Below, in pieces: positions 21,699 through 29,621 of a DNA stretch of 64,000 nucleotides. Position 1 is the stretch's first letter, and every line of letters starts with the position of its first letter. The stretch is from Pantoea agglomerans (GTDB lineage: Bacteria; Pseudomonadota; Gammaproteobacteria; Enterobacterales; Enterobacteriaceae). The stretch lies in the NCBI RefSeq assembly GCF_020149765.1, contig NZ_CP083809.1, positions 2,232,001 through 2,296,000 of the forward strand, written 5' to 3'. The notes below the pieces were generated by a model, which was not told the DNA's origin, made no database searches, and saw only the letters and a list, made by a program, of their open reading frames with translations. Both the position numbers and the translations under genes were made by a program.

Positions 21699-22496
21699 TC
21701 AGGAGAAGATTAGCCCGCCATCGACGTTGATGGTCTGGCCGGTAATGTAGCGCGCGTCGTCAGAGGCGAGAAAGGCCACCAGCCCGGCGACATCTTCCGG
21801 CTGGCCAGCGCGCTTCAGCGGAATATTCTCTACCCACTCCGCCATCAGCTCGCCCTTGCCATAGGTTTTCTGCTCGCTGCTGAGGATCTCGCCCCAGACG
21901 CGATCGTTGTAGTCCCACATCTCGCTTTCGATAATGCCGGGACAGAAGGCGTTGACGGTGATATGCCAGGGCGCAAGCTCCAGCGCCAGGCTCTGGGTAA
22001 TGCCGATCACCCCCATCTTGCTCGCCGCGTAGTGCGGCGTGTAGATAAACCCCTGCCGCCCCTGACCCGATGAGGTATTGATCAGGCTGCCGCCGTTCTG
22101 CCGCACCATATACTTCGCCGCCTCGCGGCAGCAGAGCCAGACGCCGGTGGTGTTCACCGCCAGCACCTTGTCAAAATCCGCTTTCGGCATGGCGTCGAAG
22201 CGGTCGATGGTGATGACGCCCGCATTCTGGATCGACACGTCGATGCGGCCAAAGCGGTCGGACGCCTGCTGATAGAGCTGCTGAACCGCGGCTTCGTCGG
22301 TAACGTCCACCTGCAGCGCCAGAATATCGCTGCCGTACGCCTGCTTCAGCGCCTCGGCGGTGCTAAACACCCGCTCGGCGTTGGAAACCATCACCAGATT
22401 TGCGCCGTCGCGCGCGAAGCGCGCCGCGATGCCTTCCCCAATGCCGCGGCAGGCGCCGGTGATCACCACGGTTTGTCCCTGGAAATTACGCGTCAT
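21699..22496 (-). CDS. SDR-family polyol/sugar dehydrogenase (sorbitol/galactitol dehydrogenase type)
   Basis: A 265-residue classical short-chain dehydrogenase. TGACRGIG (about 13-20) binds NAD(P), NAG near residue 92 stabilises the core, and SSGQGRQGF plus YAASK carry the catalytic Ser, Tyr and Lys. The long insert after CPGIIESEMWDYND and the end VDGGLIFS resemble sorbitol/L-iditol and galactitol 2-dehydrogenases. It is the last gene of an operon with an RbsABC-type importer and a second SDR, so I infer oxidation of an imported polyol or its ketose product. The exact substrate is not known. GGGAGGG precedes the ATG. Confidence 0.85.
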   Translation of the reverse strand: MTRNFQGQTVVITGACRGIGEGIAARFARDGANLVMVSNAERVFSTAEALKQAYGSDILALQVDVTDEAAVQQLYQQASDRFGRIDVSIQNAGVITIDRFDAMPKADFDKVLAVNTTGVWLCCREAAKYMVRQNGGSLINTSSGQGRQGFIYTPHYAASKMGVIGITQSLALELAPWHITVNAFCPGIIESEMWDYNDRVWGEILSSEQKTYGKGELMAEWVENIPLKRAGQPEDVAGLVAFLASDDARYITGQTINVDGGLIFS

Positions 22497-22508
22497 ATTG
22501 CCCTCCCC

Positions 22509-23579
22509 TTATCCATGACTGACTTCAGATACCGATGTCGACTGCTGCTTTTTTTCATGGCGACGCAGCAGCACCACTTTGCTTTGCAACCGCTGCTGGA
22601 ACTGGTCGATCACCACGGCGGTAACGATCACCAGCCCCTTGATCACCATCTGCCAGAAGTCGCTGACGCCCATCATCACCATGCCGTCGGCGAGGAAGAC
22701 GATCACGAACGCGCCGATAATCGAGCCGGATACGCGCCCGCGACCGCCTGCCAGCGCCGTACCGCCCAGCACCGTGGCGCCGATGGCGTCCATCTCAAAC
22801 ATATTGCCGGTCATGGGATGAGCGGTTTGCAGCTGCGACGCTACCACCAGCCCCACCAGCCCGGCGCAGAGGCCAGAGAAGGCGTAGACGAAAATCTTCA
22901 CCTTTACGATCGGCACCCCCGCCAGCCGCGCGGCCGACTCATTGCCGCCGGTGGCGTAGATATAGCGTCCCAGCGGCGTTTTGCGCGTCAGATAGAGGCC
23001 GAGCAGCAGAAAGCCCACCATCAGCCAGATTGGCAGATAGACGCCAAGCAGGGTGCCGGAGCCGAGAAAGGCGAAGCCGGTATTGCCGAGCGCCGGCAGG
23101 CCCACCAGGTTGGCGTAGGTGCTGCCGTCGTTAAACAGCAGCGCCGCGCCACGCGCCACGTACATCATGCCGAGAGTGCAGATAAAGGGCGCGACGCCCA
23201 GCCGGGTAATTACCGCGCCGTTGATCAGCCCGATCAGCACGCCAAACAGCGCCACAGTGAGGATCACCTCCGGCACGTTAAGGAACAGGGTATTGCCGTG
23301 CCACAGCGGCACGCCGCTGGTGAGCAGCGCCCCCGCCACCATGCCGCAGATGCCCGCCACCGCGCCCACCGAGAGATCGATGCCGCCGGTAAGGATCACC
23401 AGCGTCATGCCGATCGCCAGCAGCCCGGTAATGGCGACGTGCTGGGTCATAATCAGCAGGTTTGACGGCGTGAGAAAGTTGGGCACCATCACGCTGAAAA
23501 AGCCGATAACGATCAGCAGCGCGATAAAGGTGCGCGCCTTCAGCAGGTACATATAGAGCAGGTATTTTTGGTTCATCAT
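22509..23579 (-). CDS. Sugar ABC transporter permease (RbsC family)
   Basis: A 356-residue inner membrane permease of the ribose/xylose/AraH type with about ten hydrophobic segments. Signature regions are GMTLVILTGGIDLSVGAV (about 58-75), INGAVITRLGVAPFICTLGMMYVARG and the EAA-like loop GGTALAGGRGRVSGSIIGAF. The C-terminus has a charged tail ending VSEVSHG. Two adjacent ATGs open the gene; the second is better spaced from AGGAG. It works with the ATPase upstream in the operon and the periplasmic binding protein. Confidence 0.92.
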   Translation of the reverse strand: MMNQKYLLYMYLLKARTFIALLIVIGFFSVMVPNFLTPSNLLIMTQHVAITGLLAIGMTLVILTGGIDLSVGAVAGICGMVAGALLTSGVPLWHGNTLFLNVPEVILTVALFGVLIGLINGAVITRLGVAPFICTLGMMYVARGAALLFNDGSTYANLVGLPALGNTGFAFLGSGTLLGVYLPIWLMVGFLLLGLYLTRKTPLGRYIYATGGNESAARLAGVPIVKVKIFVYAFSGLCAGLVGLVVASQLQTAHPMTGNMFEMDAIGATVLGGTALAGGRGRVSGSIIGAFVIVFLADGMVMMGVSDFWQMVIKGLVIVTAVVIDQFQQRLQSKVVLLRRHEKKQQSTSVSEVSHG

Positions 23580-23629
23580 CTCTCCTGCGGGCGATCGGAC
23601 TCGCCCGTCATGCCCGGTAAACCGGCGGC

Positions 23630-25162
23630 TTAGTCATGCGGCGTCGAGGCCGTAATCAGTTTCTCGCGCGTCGCGTCGGCGCGGGGTAAATCGGCGGTGA
23701 TACGCCCGTCGGCCATCACCAGCACGCGGTCCGCCAGCGCCATTACCTCGTCCAGTTCGGATGAGGAGAACATCACCGCCAGTCCCTGCTGCGCCAGCGT
23801 GCCGATCAGGTGATAGACGTCAGTTTTCGCGCCGACGTCGATGCCGCGCGTCGGCTCATCCAGCAGCACCACCTGCGGCCCGGTCATCAGCGCCTTGCCC
23901 AGCACCACCTTCTGCTGGTTGCCGCCGCTCAGCGAGGTGATCGGCAGCTCGGGATCGCTGACCTTAATCGCCAGATGCTGGATCATCTCGTCGACGCGCC
24001 GCTTCTCTTTTGCCGGGTGCAGCAGACGCAGCGCGCGGCGGAAGCCGCGCAGGCTGAGGTCGGTGAGCGTCATATTGGCGGCGATCGACATCAGCTGCAC
24101 CACGCCTTCGCCCTGGCGATCCTCCGGCACCAGCGTAATGCCGCGCTTTAGCCGCTGCTGAAAGCTGCTGCGCTCCAGCGCGCTGCCCGCCAGCCGCACC
24201 CTGCCCGACTGGCACGCCATCAGGCCGATCAGCCCCTTGAACAGCTCGGTGCGCCCGGCCCCCAGCAGGCCGTAGATGCCGATCACTTCCCCTTTGCGCA
24301 GCGAGAAGCTGACGTCGTTAAGCCGGTAGCCGCCGTTCTGATGCAGGGCGGTCAGCCCCTCCACCTCCAGCACGGTTTCGCCCTGCGGCGCCGCCTGATA
24401 GTCAAAATGCTTTTTCTTGTCGCCGACCATCTGTTCGATAATCCAGGGCACGCTGGCATCGCGCACCTCGCGCTCGCTGATAAAGCGGCCGTCGCGGAAA
24501 ATGGTGATGTGATCGCCAATCTCCATCAGCTCCTCCAGCCGGTGCGAGATATAGATAATGGTGACGCCGCGCCGCTTCAGCTGCTCGATGACGTTGAACA
24601 GCACCCTGACCTCTGACTGGCTGAGCGCGCTGGTCGGCTCATCCATAATCAGCACCCGCGTATCTTTGGAAAGCGCCCGCGCAATCTCCACCAGCTGCTG
24701 ATGGCCAATACCCAGCTCGCCCAGCGGCGCCCAGGGATCCACATCCAGCTCCAGCCGCTCCAGCAGCGACTTCGCCAGCGCATACTGATACTTTTCGTTA
24801 ATCACCCCGCGCTGAAAGAACTCGTTGGCGATAAAGATGTTGTCCATCACGTTCATATTGGGAAAAAGGTTCAGCTCCTGAAAGATAATGCTGATGCCCT
24901 GTTTTTCCGCCTGCTGCGTCGAGGAGAGCGATACCGGCTGGCCGTCGAGCAGGATTTCGCCGCTGGAGGGGGTCTCAACCCCCGCCAGCATCTTCATCAT
25001 GGTGGATTTGCCCGCGCCGTTTTCGCCGATCAGCACGTTGACCTTATTGCGATAGACGCGGTAGTTGACCTGATCGAGGGCGGTGACGCCGGGATAGATG
25101 CGCGACAGGCCGCGCGTCTCGATAATCACCTCGCTGGCCGCCTCTGCTTGTGAATGCTGCAT
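23630..25162 (-). CDS. Sugar ABC transporter ATPase with two nucleotide-binding domains (RbsA family)
   Basis: A 510-residue tandem ATPase. The first domain has Walker A GENGAGKST near residue 44, signature LGIGHQQLVEIARAL, and Walker B VLIMDEPTSAL. The second domain has a degenerate P-loop GLLGAGRTEL, signature SLSGGNQQKVVLGKAL and Walker B VVLLDEPTRGID. Two fused NBDs with a degenerate second P-loop are diagnostic of the RbsA/MglA/XylG class of monosaccharide importers. AAGGAG lies 7 nt before the ATG. Confidence 0.94.
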   Translation of the reverse strand: MQHSQAEAASEVIIETRGLSRIYPGVTALDQVNYRVYRNKVNVLIGENGAGKSTMMKMLAGVETPSSGEILLDGQPVSLSSTQQAEKQGISIIFQELNLFPNMNVMDNIFIANEFFQRGVINEKYQYALAKSLLERLELDVDPWAPLGELGIGHQQLVEIARALSKDTRVLIMDEPTSALSQSEVRVLFNVIEQLKRRGVTIIYISHRLEELMEIGDHITIFRDGRFISEREVRDASVPWIIEQMVGDKKKHFDYQAAPQGETVLEVEGLTALHQNGGYRLNDVSFSLRKGEVIGIYGLLGAGRTELFKGLIGLMACQSGRVRLAGSALERSSFQQRLKRGITLVPEDRQGEGVVQLMSIAANMTLTDLSLRGFRRALRLLHPAKEKRRVDEMIQHLAIKVSDPELPITSLSGGNQQKVVLGKALMTGPQVVLLDEPTRGIDVGAKTDVYHLIGTLAQQGLAVMFSSSELDEVMALADRVLVMADGRITADLPRADATREKLITASTPHD

Positions 25163-25171
25163 AGCCGCTCC

Positions 25172-25783
25172 TTACTGCCGCGCGATGGCGACAGGCGTCA
25201 CGTTCGGGATCTGCTGCGGTACATCCCAGCTGCTGAATACGCCCGTCAGCTGCACCTTGTCGCCCACTTTCGGCTTAAAGGCGGTCATCATGCTGGAGGC
25301 CTGCTGATTGATGGCGCGGCCGTAGTCGCCAAACAGCACCTGGTCGTTAAAGTCCTGATAGCTCGCCCCTTTATAGGCGTCGCGCAGCGCGGTGCCGGGA
25401 ATAATCGGCCCGGTTTGCACCGTGACGGTGGTGCCAGAAGCCTGTTTCACCGTCATACGGCCGCTGCGCGAGGTGGTATTGACCGCCGTTACCTCGCCGC
25501 TGAGGCTGACGCTGAACACGCAGGGGTTCTCCGCCTGGCTGCGGTAGCCCAGCGTGCTGCAGGCGCTGTCGAAATCTTTCGCCGCCTGCAGCGCCTTCAG
25601 CAGTTCGTCTGCCGGTTTCGCGTCGCGCTGCACCTGTGGCACCAGCTGTTCGCGCCAGGTCCGGTCGATATTGGCCATCTTCGGATTAGGCGGATTTTTC
25701 AGATCCGCCAGCTCCTGCTGCGACACAATGCGGCACCCGCTGAGCACAACCAGAGGAAGCAGAAGCCAGAGTCGTCTTTCCAT
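25172..25783 (-). CDS. DUF2291 lipoprotein accompanying the sugar importer
   Basis: A 203-residue predicted lipoprotein. The signal sequence ends with lipobox LSGC (Cys near residue 17). The middle contains an OB-like beta segment VFSVSLSGEVTAVNTTSRSGRMTV and the conserved block PIIPGTALRDAYKGASYQDFNDQVLFGDYGRAIN typical of DUF2291. These proteins recur inside RbsABC-type operons of Proteobacteria; their role in uptake is not established. Residue 18 is Arg, giving no clear inner-membrane retention (Asp+2) signal. It lies between the ATPase and binding-protein genes. Confidence 0.85.
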   Translation of the reverse strand: MERRLWLLLPLVVLSGCRIVSQQELADLKNPPNPKMANIDRTWREQLVPQVQRDAKPADELLKALQAAKDFDSACSTLGYRSQAENPCVFSVSLSGEVTAVNTTSRSGRMTVKQASGTTVTVQTGPIIPGTALRDAYKGASYQDFNDQVLFGDYGRAINQQASSMMTAFKPKVGDKVQLTGVFSSWDVPQQIPNVTPVAIARQ

Positions 25784-25828
25784 GGGGTTCTCCTGACGCC
25801 CGTCTGCAACGGGCGCCGCTGCGAGGGG

Positions 25829-26764
25829 TTACGACTTAAAGTTGAAGTCCTGCACGCCGCTGGCGTTGTCCGGCGTAATCAGGATGCCGCGGAACATCAC
25901 GCGCTGCTTCGCCGGCTTAACGCCCTTCTGAATAAAGTTATCCAGATCGGTGACGCCCTGCGCGGCGATCGCCTGCGCCTGCAGCATCACCGTGGCTTTC
26001 AGCGTGCCCGCCTTCACCGCATCGCGCTCGTCGTTGCTGCCGTCGATGCCCACCACGGTCACGTCGTCGCGGCCCGCCGCCTTCAGGGCGGCGATGGCGC
26101 CCAGCGCCACCGGCCCGTTGCCGCAGATCACCCCTTTCACATCGGGATGCGCCTGCAGAATGCTGTCCATAATGCGCTTGCCGTCGATCAGGGTACCTTT
26201 CGCATCCTGGCGCGCCACGCTCTGCATATCGGGATACTGGTCCAGCACCTGATGGAAGGATTTCGATCGCGTTACGCAGTTGTTGTCAGCCAGGTTACAG
26301 GTCAGCTCGGCATATTTGCCCTTCTCGCCCATCTTCTCGACGAACACGGTGGCCACGTCGGAACCGGCCTGGAAGTTGTTATGGGTGATCTGCTCCAGCG
26401 CCACGTCGTCCACCGGGATTTCACGGTTGATCAGCACCACCGGAATACCGGCGTCTTTGGCCTTTTTAATCGCCGCGACGCTGGCGGTGGAGTCGGCGTT
26501 ATCGAGAATGATGCCCTGCACTTTTTTGCCGATGGCAGCGTCGATCAGCTCGCTCTGCTTCTTCACATCTTCGCCGTGCGACAGCACCGAGGTTTTGTAG
26601 CCCAGCGCTTGCGCCTTGAGGTTGGCGCCTTTGGCTTCCGAGGCGTAATAGGGGTTATCCAGCGAGTTAACGAGGATCATAATGGTGCCTTTCTCTGCCG
26701 CGAAGCCGGCGCTGGAGAAGAGGCCGGCGGCGATAGCGCTGCACAGCAGGGAGCGGATTTTCAT
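25829..26764 (-). CDS. Periplasmic sugar-binding protein (RbsB-like, peripla_BP_4)
   Basis: A 311-residue exported binding protein. A signal peptide runs to about residue 22 (SAGFAAEKG). The mature protein begins with the family pattern TIMILVNSLDNPYYASEAKGA, followed by GIILDNADSTASVAAIKKAKDAGIPVVLINREI and VVGIDGSNDERDAVKAGTLKATVMLQ, matching ribose/polyol-binding proteins. Two Cys (near 156 and 162, TCNLADNNC) could form a disulfide. The ligand is unknown; Arg/Asn/Asp positions typical of polyol hydroxyl contacts are present. It is the first transport gene after the second SDR. Confidence 0.91.
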   Translation of the reverse strand: MKIRSLLCSAIAAGLFSSAGFAAEKGTIMILVNSLDNPYYASEAKGANLKAQALGYKTSVLSHGEDVKKQSELIDAAIGKKVQGIILDNADSTASVAAIKKAKDAGIPVVLINREIPVDDVALEQITHNNFQAGSDVATVFVEKMGEKGKYAELTCNLADNNCVTRSKSFHQVLDQYPDMQSVARQDAKGTLIDGKRIMDSILQAHPDVKGVICGNGPVALGAIAALKAAGRDDVTVVGIDGSNDERDAVKAGTLKATVMLQAQAIAAQGVTDLDNFIQKGVKPAKQRVMFRGILITPDNASGVQDFNFKS

Positions 26765-26818
26765 GGCGATATTCTCTCTTCTGTTTATAGGGTGGTGAGG
26801 CGTCAGGCTGGTGCTGCA

Positions 26819-27613
26819 TTACCAGATAGTGAAACCGCCATCGATCATCAGATCGGCGCCGGTAATCATGTCGCTGCCGTTGCTGGCGAAAAAGAGCACG
26901 GCGGCGGCGATTTCGTCGGTATAGGCGAAGCGGCCTAAGGGGATCAGCTTTTTCATCTGTTCGCCCTTTTCGCCGCGCCAGGCCTTTTCGCCCATCGGCG
27001 TCAGCACCACGGTGGGCGACAGGGTATTGACGTTGATGCGGTGCGGTGCGAACTCCTTCGCCATCACTTTGGTCATGCCGAGCAGCCCCGCCTTCGCGGA
27101 GGTGTAGGCGACGTGGTTGTCGATGGCGATGGAGGCGGCCTGCGAGGCGATATTGATAATCTTGCCGCCGTTGCCTGCGGCGATCATCCGCCGTCCCGCC
27201 GCCTGGGCGCAGAGAAACGGCCCGGTCAGGTTGACGGCAATCTGCTTCTGCCATTCGGCAAAATCGGTTTCCAGCACCGGCTGCAGCATCACGTAGCCAG
27301 CGCAGTTAACCAGAATATCGATCTGGCCATAGTGCTGCGCCACCTCGTTAAACGCCCTCTCCACCGAGCCAGGATCGGTGACGTCGCACTGCACAAACTG
27401 CACGCTGTCGGCGTCGAAGGCGTCGCGCAGGCTGGCGACCTTGTCCGCTTCGAAAGGAGGATAGAGCAGCGCCAGCCGCGCCCCTTTCGCCAGCAGCATC
27501 TCGTTGCTCGCCATGGCGATGCCGCCAAGCCCGCCGGTCACCACCGCCACCTTGCCGCCAAGATCCATCGTGCTGTCGACGCCGTAGCGCAGATTTACGT
27601 CATATTCGCTGCT
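26819..27613 (-). CDS. SDR-family dehydrogenase, GolD / D-threitol dehydrogenase-like
   Basis: A 264-residue short-chain dehydrogenase and first gene of the operon. The start MSSEYDVNLRYGVDS is chosen for its GAGGAA SD; a longer frame extends upstream without support. The cofactor loop reads TGGLGGIA, so the last Gly of TGxxxGxG is Ala. Catalytic residues are in IINIASQAA and YTSAKAG. Downstream NTLSPTVVLTPMGEKAW and the end KLIPLGRF...ITGADLMIDGGFTIW resemble Listeria GolD and proteins annotated D-threitol dehydrogenase. With the other SDR this suggests sequential oxidation of a C4-C6 polyol; that is inference. Confidence 0.85.
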   Translation of the reverse strand, partial: SSEYDVNLRYGVDSTMDLGGKVAVVTGGLGGIAMASNEMLLAKGARLALLYPPFEADKVASLRDAFDADSVQFVQCDVTDPGSVERAFNEVAQHYGQIDILVNCAGYVMLQPVLETDFAEWQKQIAVNLTGPFLCAQAAGRRMIAAGNGGKIINIASQAASIAIDNHVAYTSAKAGLLGMTKVMAKEFAPHRINVNTLSPTVVLTPMGEKAWRGEKGEQMKKLIPLGRFAYTDEIAAAVLFFASNGSDMITGADLMIDGGFTIW

Positions 27614-27692
27614 CATCTGTTCCTCACTTGTATCGTTGCCGGCGGCCGCTCCAGTTAAAAACGGATTTTTTCCGGGCTTACGGGATAATTGA

Positions 27693-27889
27693 TTTTCGAA
27701 CAAAAATATAAGCTATCGAAACGCAATGGTATGTGGGTGAGATCAAATTTCATACACCTGACAGAAATTATTTTTATCCCCTTGTTTTCCCGTGATATAG
27801 CGTAAACAGCCGCTAACAGGCATGGATAAAGGCGCTAAGCGAACCCTGCACTTTCAAAGAGATGGGCGAAATACATTTTCGTTCGAAAA
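27693..27889. promoter_or_regulatory. Candidate DeoR-type operators in the divergent promoter region
   Basis: The TTTCG/CGAAA word recurs: TTTTCGAACAAAA (27693-27705), ATCGAAAC (27715-27722), a 14-bp perfect palindrome TTTTCG-TT-CGAAAA (27876-27889), and again GTTTCGATTG (27991-28000) at the regulator start codon. Repeated T/A-rich words with a CG core are typical of DeoR/GlpR-family operators. Confidence 0.5.
27732..27747. promoter_or_regulatory. CRP-like site in the polyol operon promoter region
   Basis: TGTGG-GTGAGA-TCAAA matches the CRP core TGTGA-N6-TCACA at 8 of 10 positions and keeps the spacing. Catabolite control would suit a sugar operon. Confidence 0.4.
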
Positions 27890-27997
27890 CAAATGGCGCA
27901 GCAGGCTACCTCGCATTCGCCAAAAGTGCGGGGTAAACTCAGCGACAGGCATCAGTTCGCCGGATATAACCGTGATTGAGAAGAGGGAGCGTTTCGA

Positions 27998-28816
27998 TTG
28001 AAAAGCAAAAGTGAGCAGCTTGCCGATATGCAGCAGCGCCGCGAAAAGATTCTGGAGATGATCCGCGAAGACGGCACGGTGACGGTAAAGGCGCTGACGG
28101 AGGCGTTCGGCCTGACGGAGGCGACCATCCGCACCGACCTGAGAATGCTGCAAAAGCAGGGCCTTGTGCAGCGCTATCACGGCGGCGCGACCCTGATGAC
28201 CGGCAAGCAGAACACCGGCGCGCTGCTGCTGGAGCGGCAGACCCATCTGGAGGAAAAAGAGGCGATTGGCCGGCTGGCGGCGCAGCATATCGAAAACGGC
28301 GACACGGTGATTTTCGATTCGGGCACCACCACCACCGCCATCGCCGAGGCGATCGGTCATATCCGCCGCCTGTCGGTGGTGACCACGGCAGTGAATATCG
28401 CCCTCAAGCTGGGCGGCGAGCCGGGCATCAACATTCTGCTTACCGGAGGCACCTTTAAATTCCCGACGCTCTCTACCTCCGGCGAAAAGGCGGCGAGCTT
28501 CTTTGAAAACGTGCTGGCGCAGAAGCTGTTTCTCGCCACCGCCTGCATCTCACCGCGCCTCGGCCTCAGCTTTCCCAGCGAAACCGATATCAAGGTGAAG
28601 ATGGCGATGATCAACTCCGCCAGCACGGTTTATGTGGTGGCGGACTCAAGCAAAATCGACAAGGTGTCGATGTTCGCGCTGCCCTGCGACTGGAGCCATA
28701 TTCACTATCTGATCACCGATGACGGCATCAGCGCGGCGCAGATTGCCGCCTTTGAGGCGCTCGGCGTTAACGTGCTGGTAGCCTCGCTGCCGCAGGCGCA
28801 GCGGCGTGCGGTTTAA
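27998..28816 (+). CDS. DeoR/GlpR-family transcriptional regulator, divergent from the polyol operon
   Basis: A 272-residue repressor. I start it at TTG 27998, which has AGGGAG 8 nt upstream and includes the whole DNA-binding domain; the next ATG (28028) has no SD. The helix-turn-helix is REKILEMIREDGTVTVKALTEAFGLTEATIRTDLRMLQKQGLVQRYHGGA (about 15-64). The sugar-phosphate isomerase-like sensor domain contains VIFDSGTTTTAIAEAI and VYVVADSSKID. Such regulators usually sense a phosphorylated sugar, which is notable because no kinase gene is in the operon. Its stop overlaps the convergent cobA stop by 4 nt. Confidence 0.91.
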   Translation: MKSKSEQLADMQQRREKILEMIREDGTVTVKALTEAFGLTEATIRTDLRMLQKQGLVQRYHGGATLMTGKQNTGALLLERQTHLEEKEAIGRLAAQHIENGDTVIFDSGTTTTAIAEAIGHIRRLSVVTTAVNIALKLGGEPGINILLTGGTFKFPTLSTSGEKAASFFENVLAQKLFLATACISPRLGLSFPSETDIKVKMAMINSASTVYVVADSSKIDKVSMFALPCDWSHIHYLITDDGISAAQIAAFEALGVNVLVASLPQAQRRAV

Positions 28817-29610
28817 GCCTGCGCGGCGGCGGCCTGCTGCGCCGCCGTCGCGTAGCGCACCACCTCACCAACGATCAGCAGCGAGGGTGAAACCGGCTGC
28901 TGCTGCGCCACCGTCTGCGCCAGCCCGGCCAGCGACGTGATCAGCACCCGCTGATCCGCGCGCGTGCCGTTCTCGACGATCGCCACCGGCGTCTCCCCTG
29001 CGCGGCCCTGCGCCTGCAGCTGGGCGGCGATCGAGGCGCTCCAGCGCAGCCCCATATAGAACACCAGGGTTTCGCGCGGGTCGCCATAGCTGCGATCCGC
29101 CAGCTGCGGCTCGCCCAGCCTGCCGTGGCCGGTGATAAGGCGCAGCGACTGCGCGCAGTCGCGGTGCGTCAGCGGAATGTTGCTGGCGGCGGCGCAGCCC
29201 ACGGCGGCGGTTATCCCTGGCACCACCTCGCAGCGCACCTGCGCCTGCTGCAGAAACGCCAGCTCTTCGCCGCCGCGCCCGAAAATAAAGGGATCGCCAC
29301 CCTTCAGCCGCACCACCTCGCGGCCGCCGCGCGCCAGATCCGCCAGCAGCTGGTTGATCTCGCCCTGCTTCAGGCCGTGGCGGCCGGGCTGCTTGCCAAC
29401 GTCGATGCAGAGCGCCGAGGCCGGCACCTCCGCCATGACCGCTTCGCTCACCAGCCGGTCATACACCACCACCTCCGCCTGATGCAGCAGCCGCAGCGCT
29501 TTGACCGTCAGTAGCTCAACGTCGCCCGGGCCTGCGCCAACCAGCCAGACGCGGCCCTCCCGGTCGCCGGTGGACAGCAGTTTGTTCAGTGAATCAATTG
29601 CGTGGGTCAC
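28813..29610 (-). CDS. cobA: Uroporphyrinogen-III C-methyltransferase (siroheme branch)
   Basis: A 265-residue SAM-dependent methyltransferase making precorrin-2 from uroporphyrinogen III. Motifs are VWLVGAGPGDVELLTVKALRLL near residue 21, YDRLVSEAVMAEVP, KGGDPFIFGRGGEE and VVPGITAAVGCAAASNIPLTHRD, all typical of SUMT. It is single-domain, without the CysG oxidase/ferrochelatase module. The start is GTG with GGAGAGG upstream, 11 nt after nasA, so it is the last gene of the nas operon. Its role is to boost siroheme supply for the assimilatory nitrite reductase encoded upstream. Confidence 0.95.
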   Translation of the reverse strand: MTHAIDSLNKLLSTGDREGRVWLVGAGPGDVELLTVKALRLLHQAEVVVYDRLVSEAVMAEVPASALCIDVGKQPGRHGLKQGEINQLLADLARGGREVVRLKGGDPFIFGRGGEELAFLQQAQVRCEVVPGITAAVGCAAASNIPLTHRDCAQSLRLITGHGRLGEPQLADRSYGDPRETLVFYMGLRWSASIAAQLQAQGRAGETPVAIVENGTRADQRVLITSLAGLAQTVAQQQPVSPSLLIVGEVVRYATAAQQAAAAQA

Positions 29611-29621
29611 AGGCCTCTCCG

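Noticed and set aside
25154..26938. 594-codon plus-strand open frame
   Set aside because: Antisense to the DUF2291 and binding-protein genes, with low-complexity His/Arg/Leu-rich translation and no domain.
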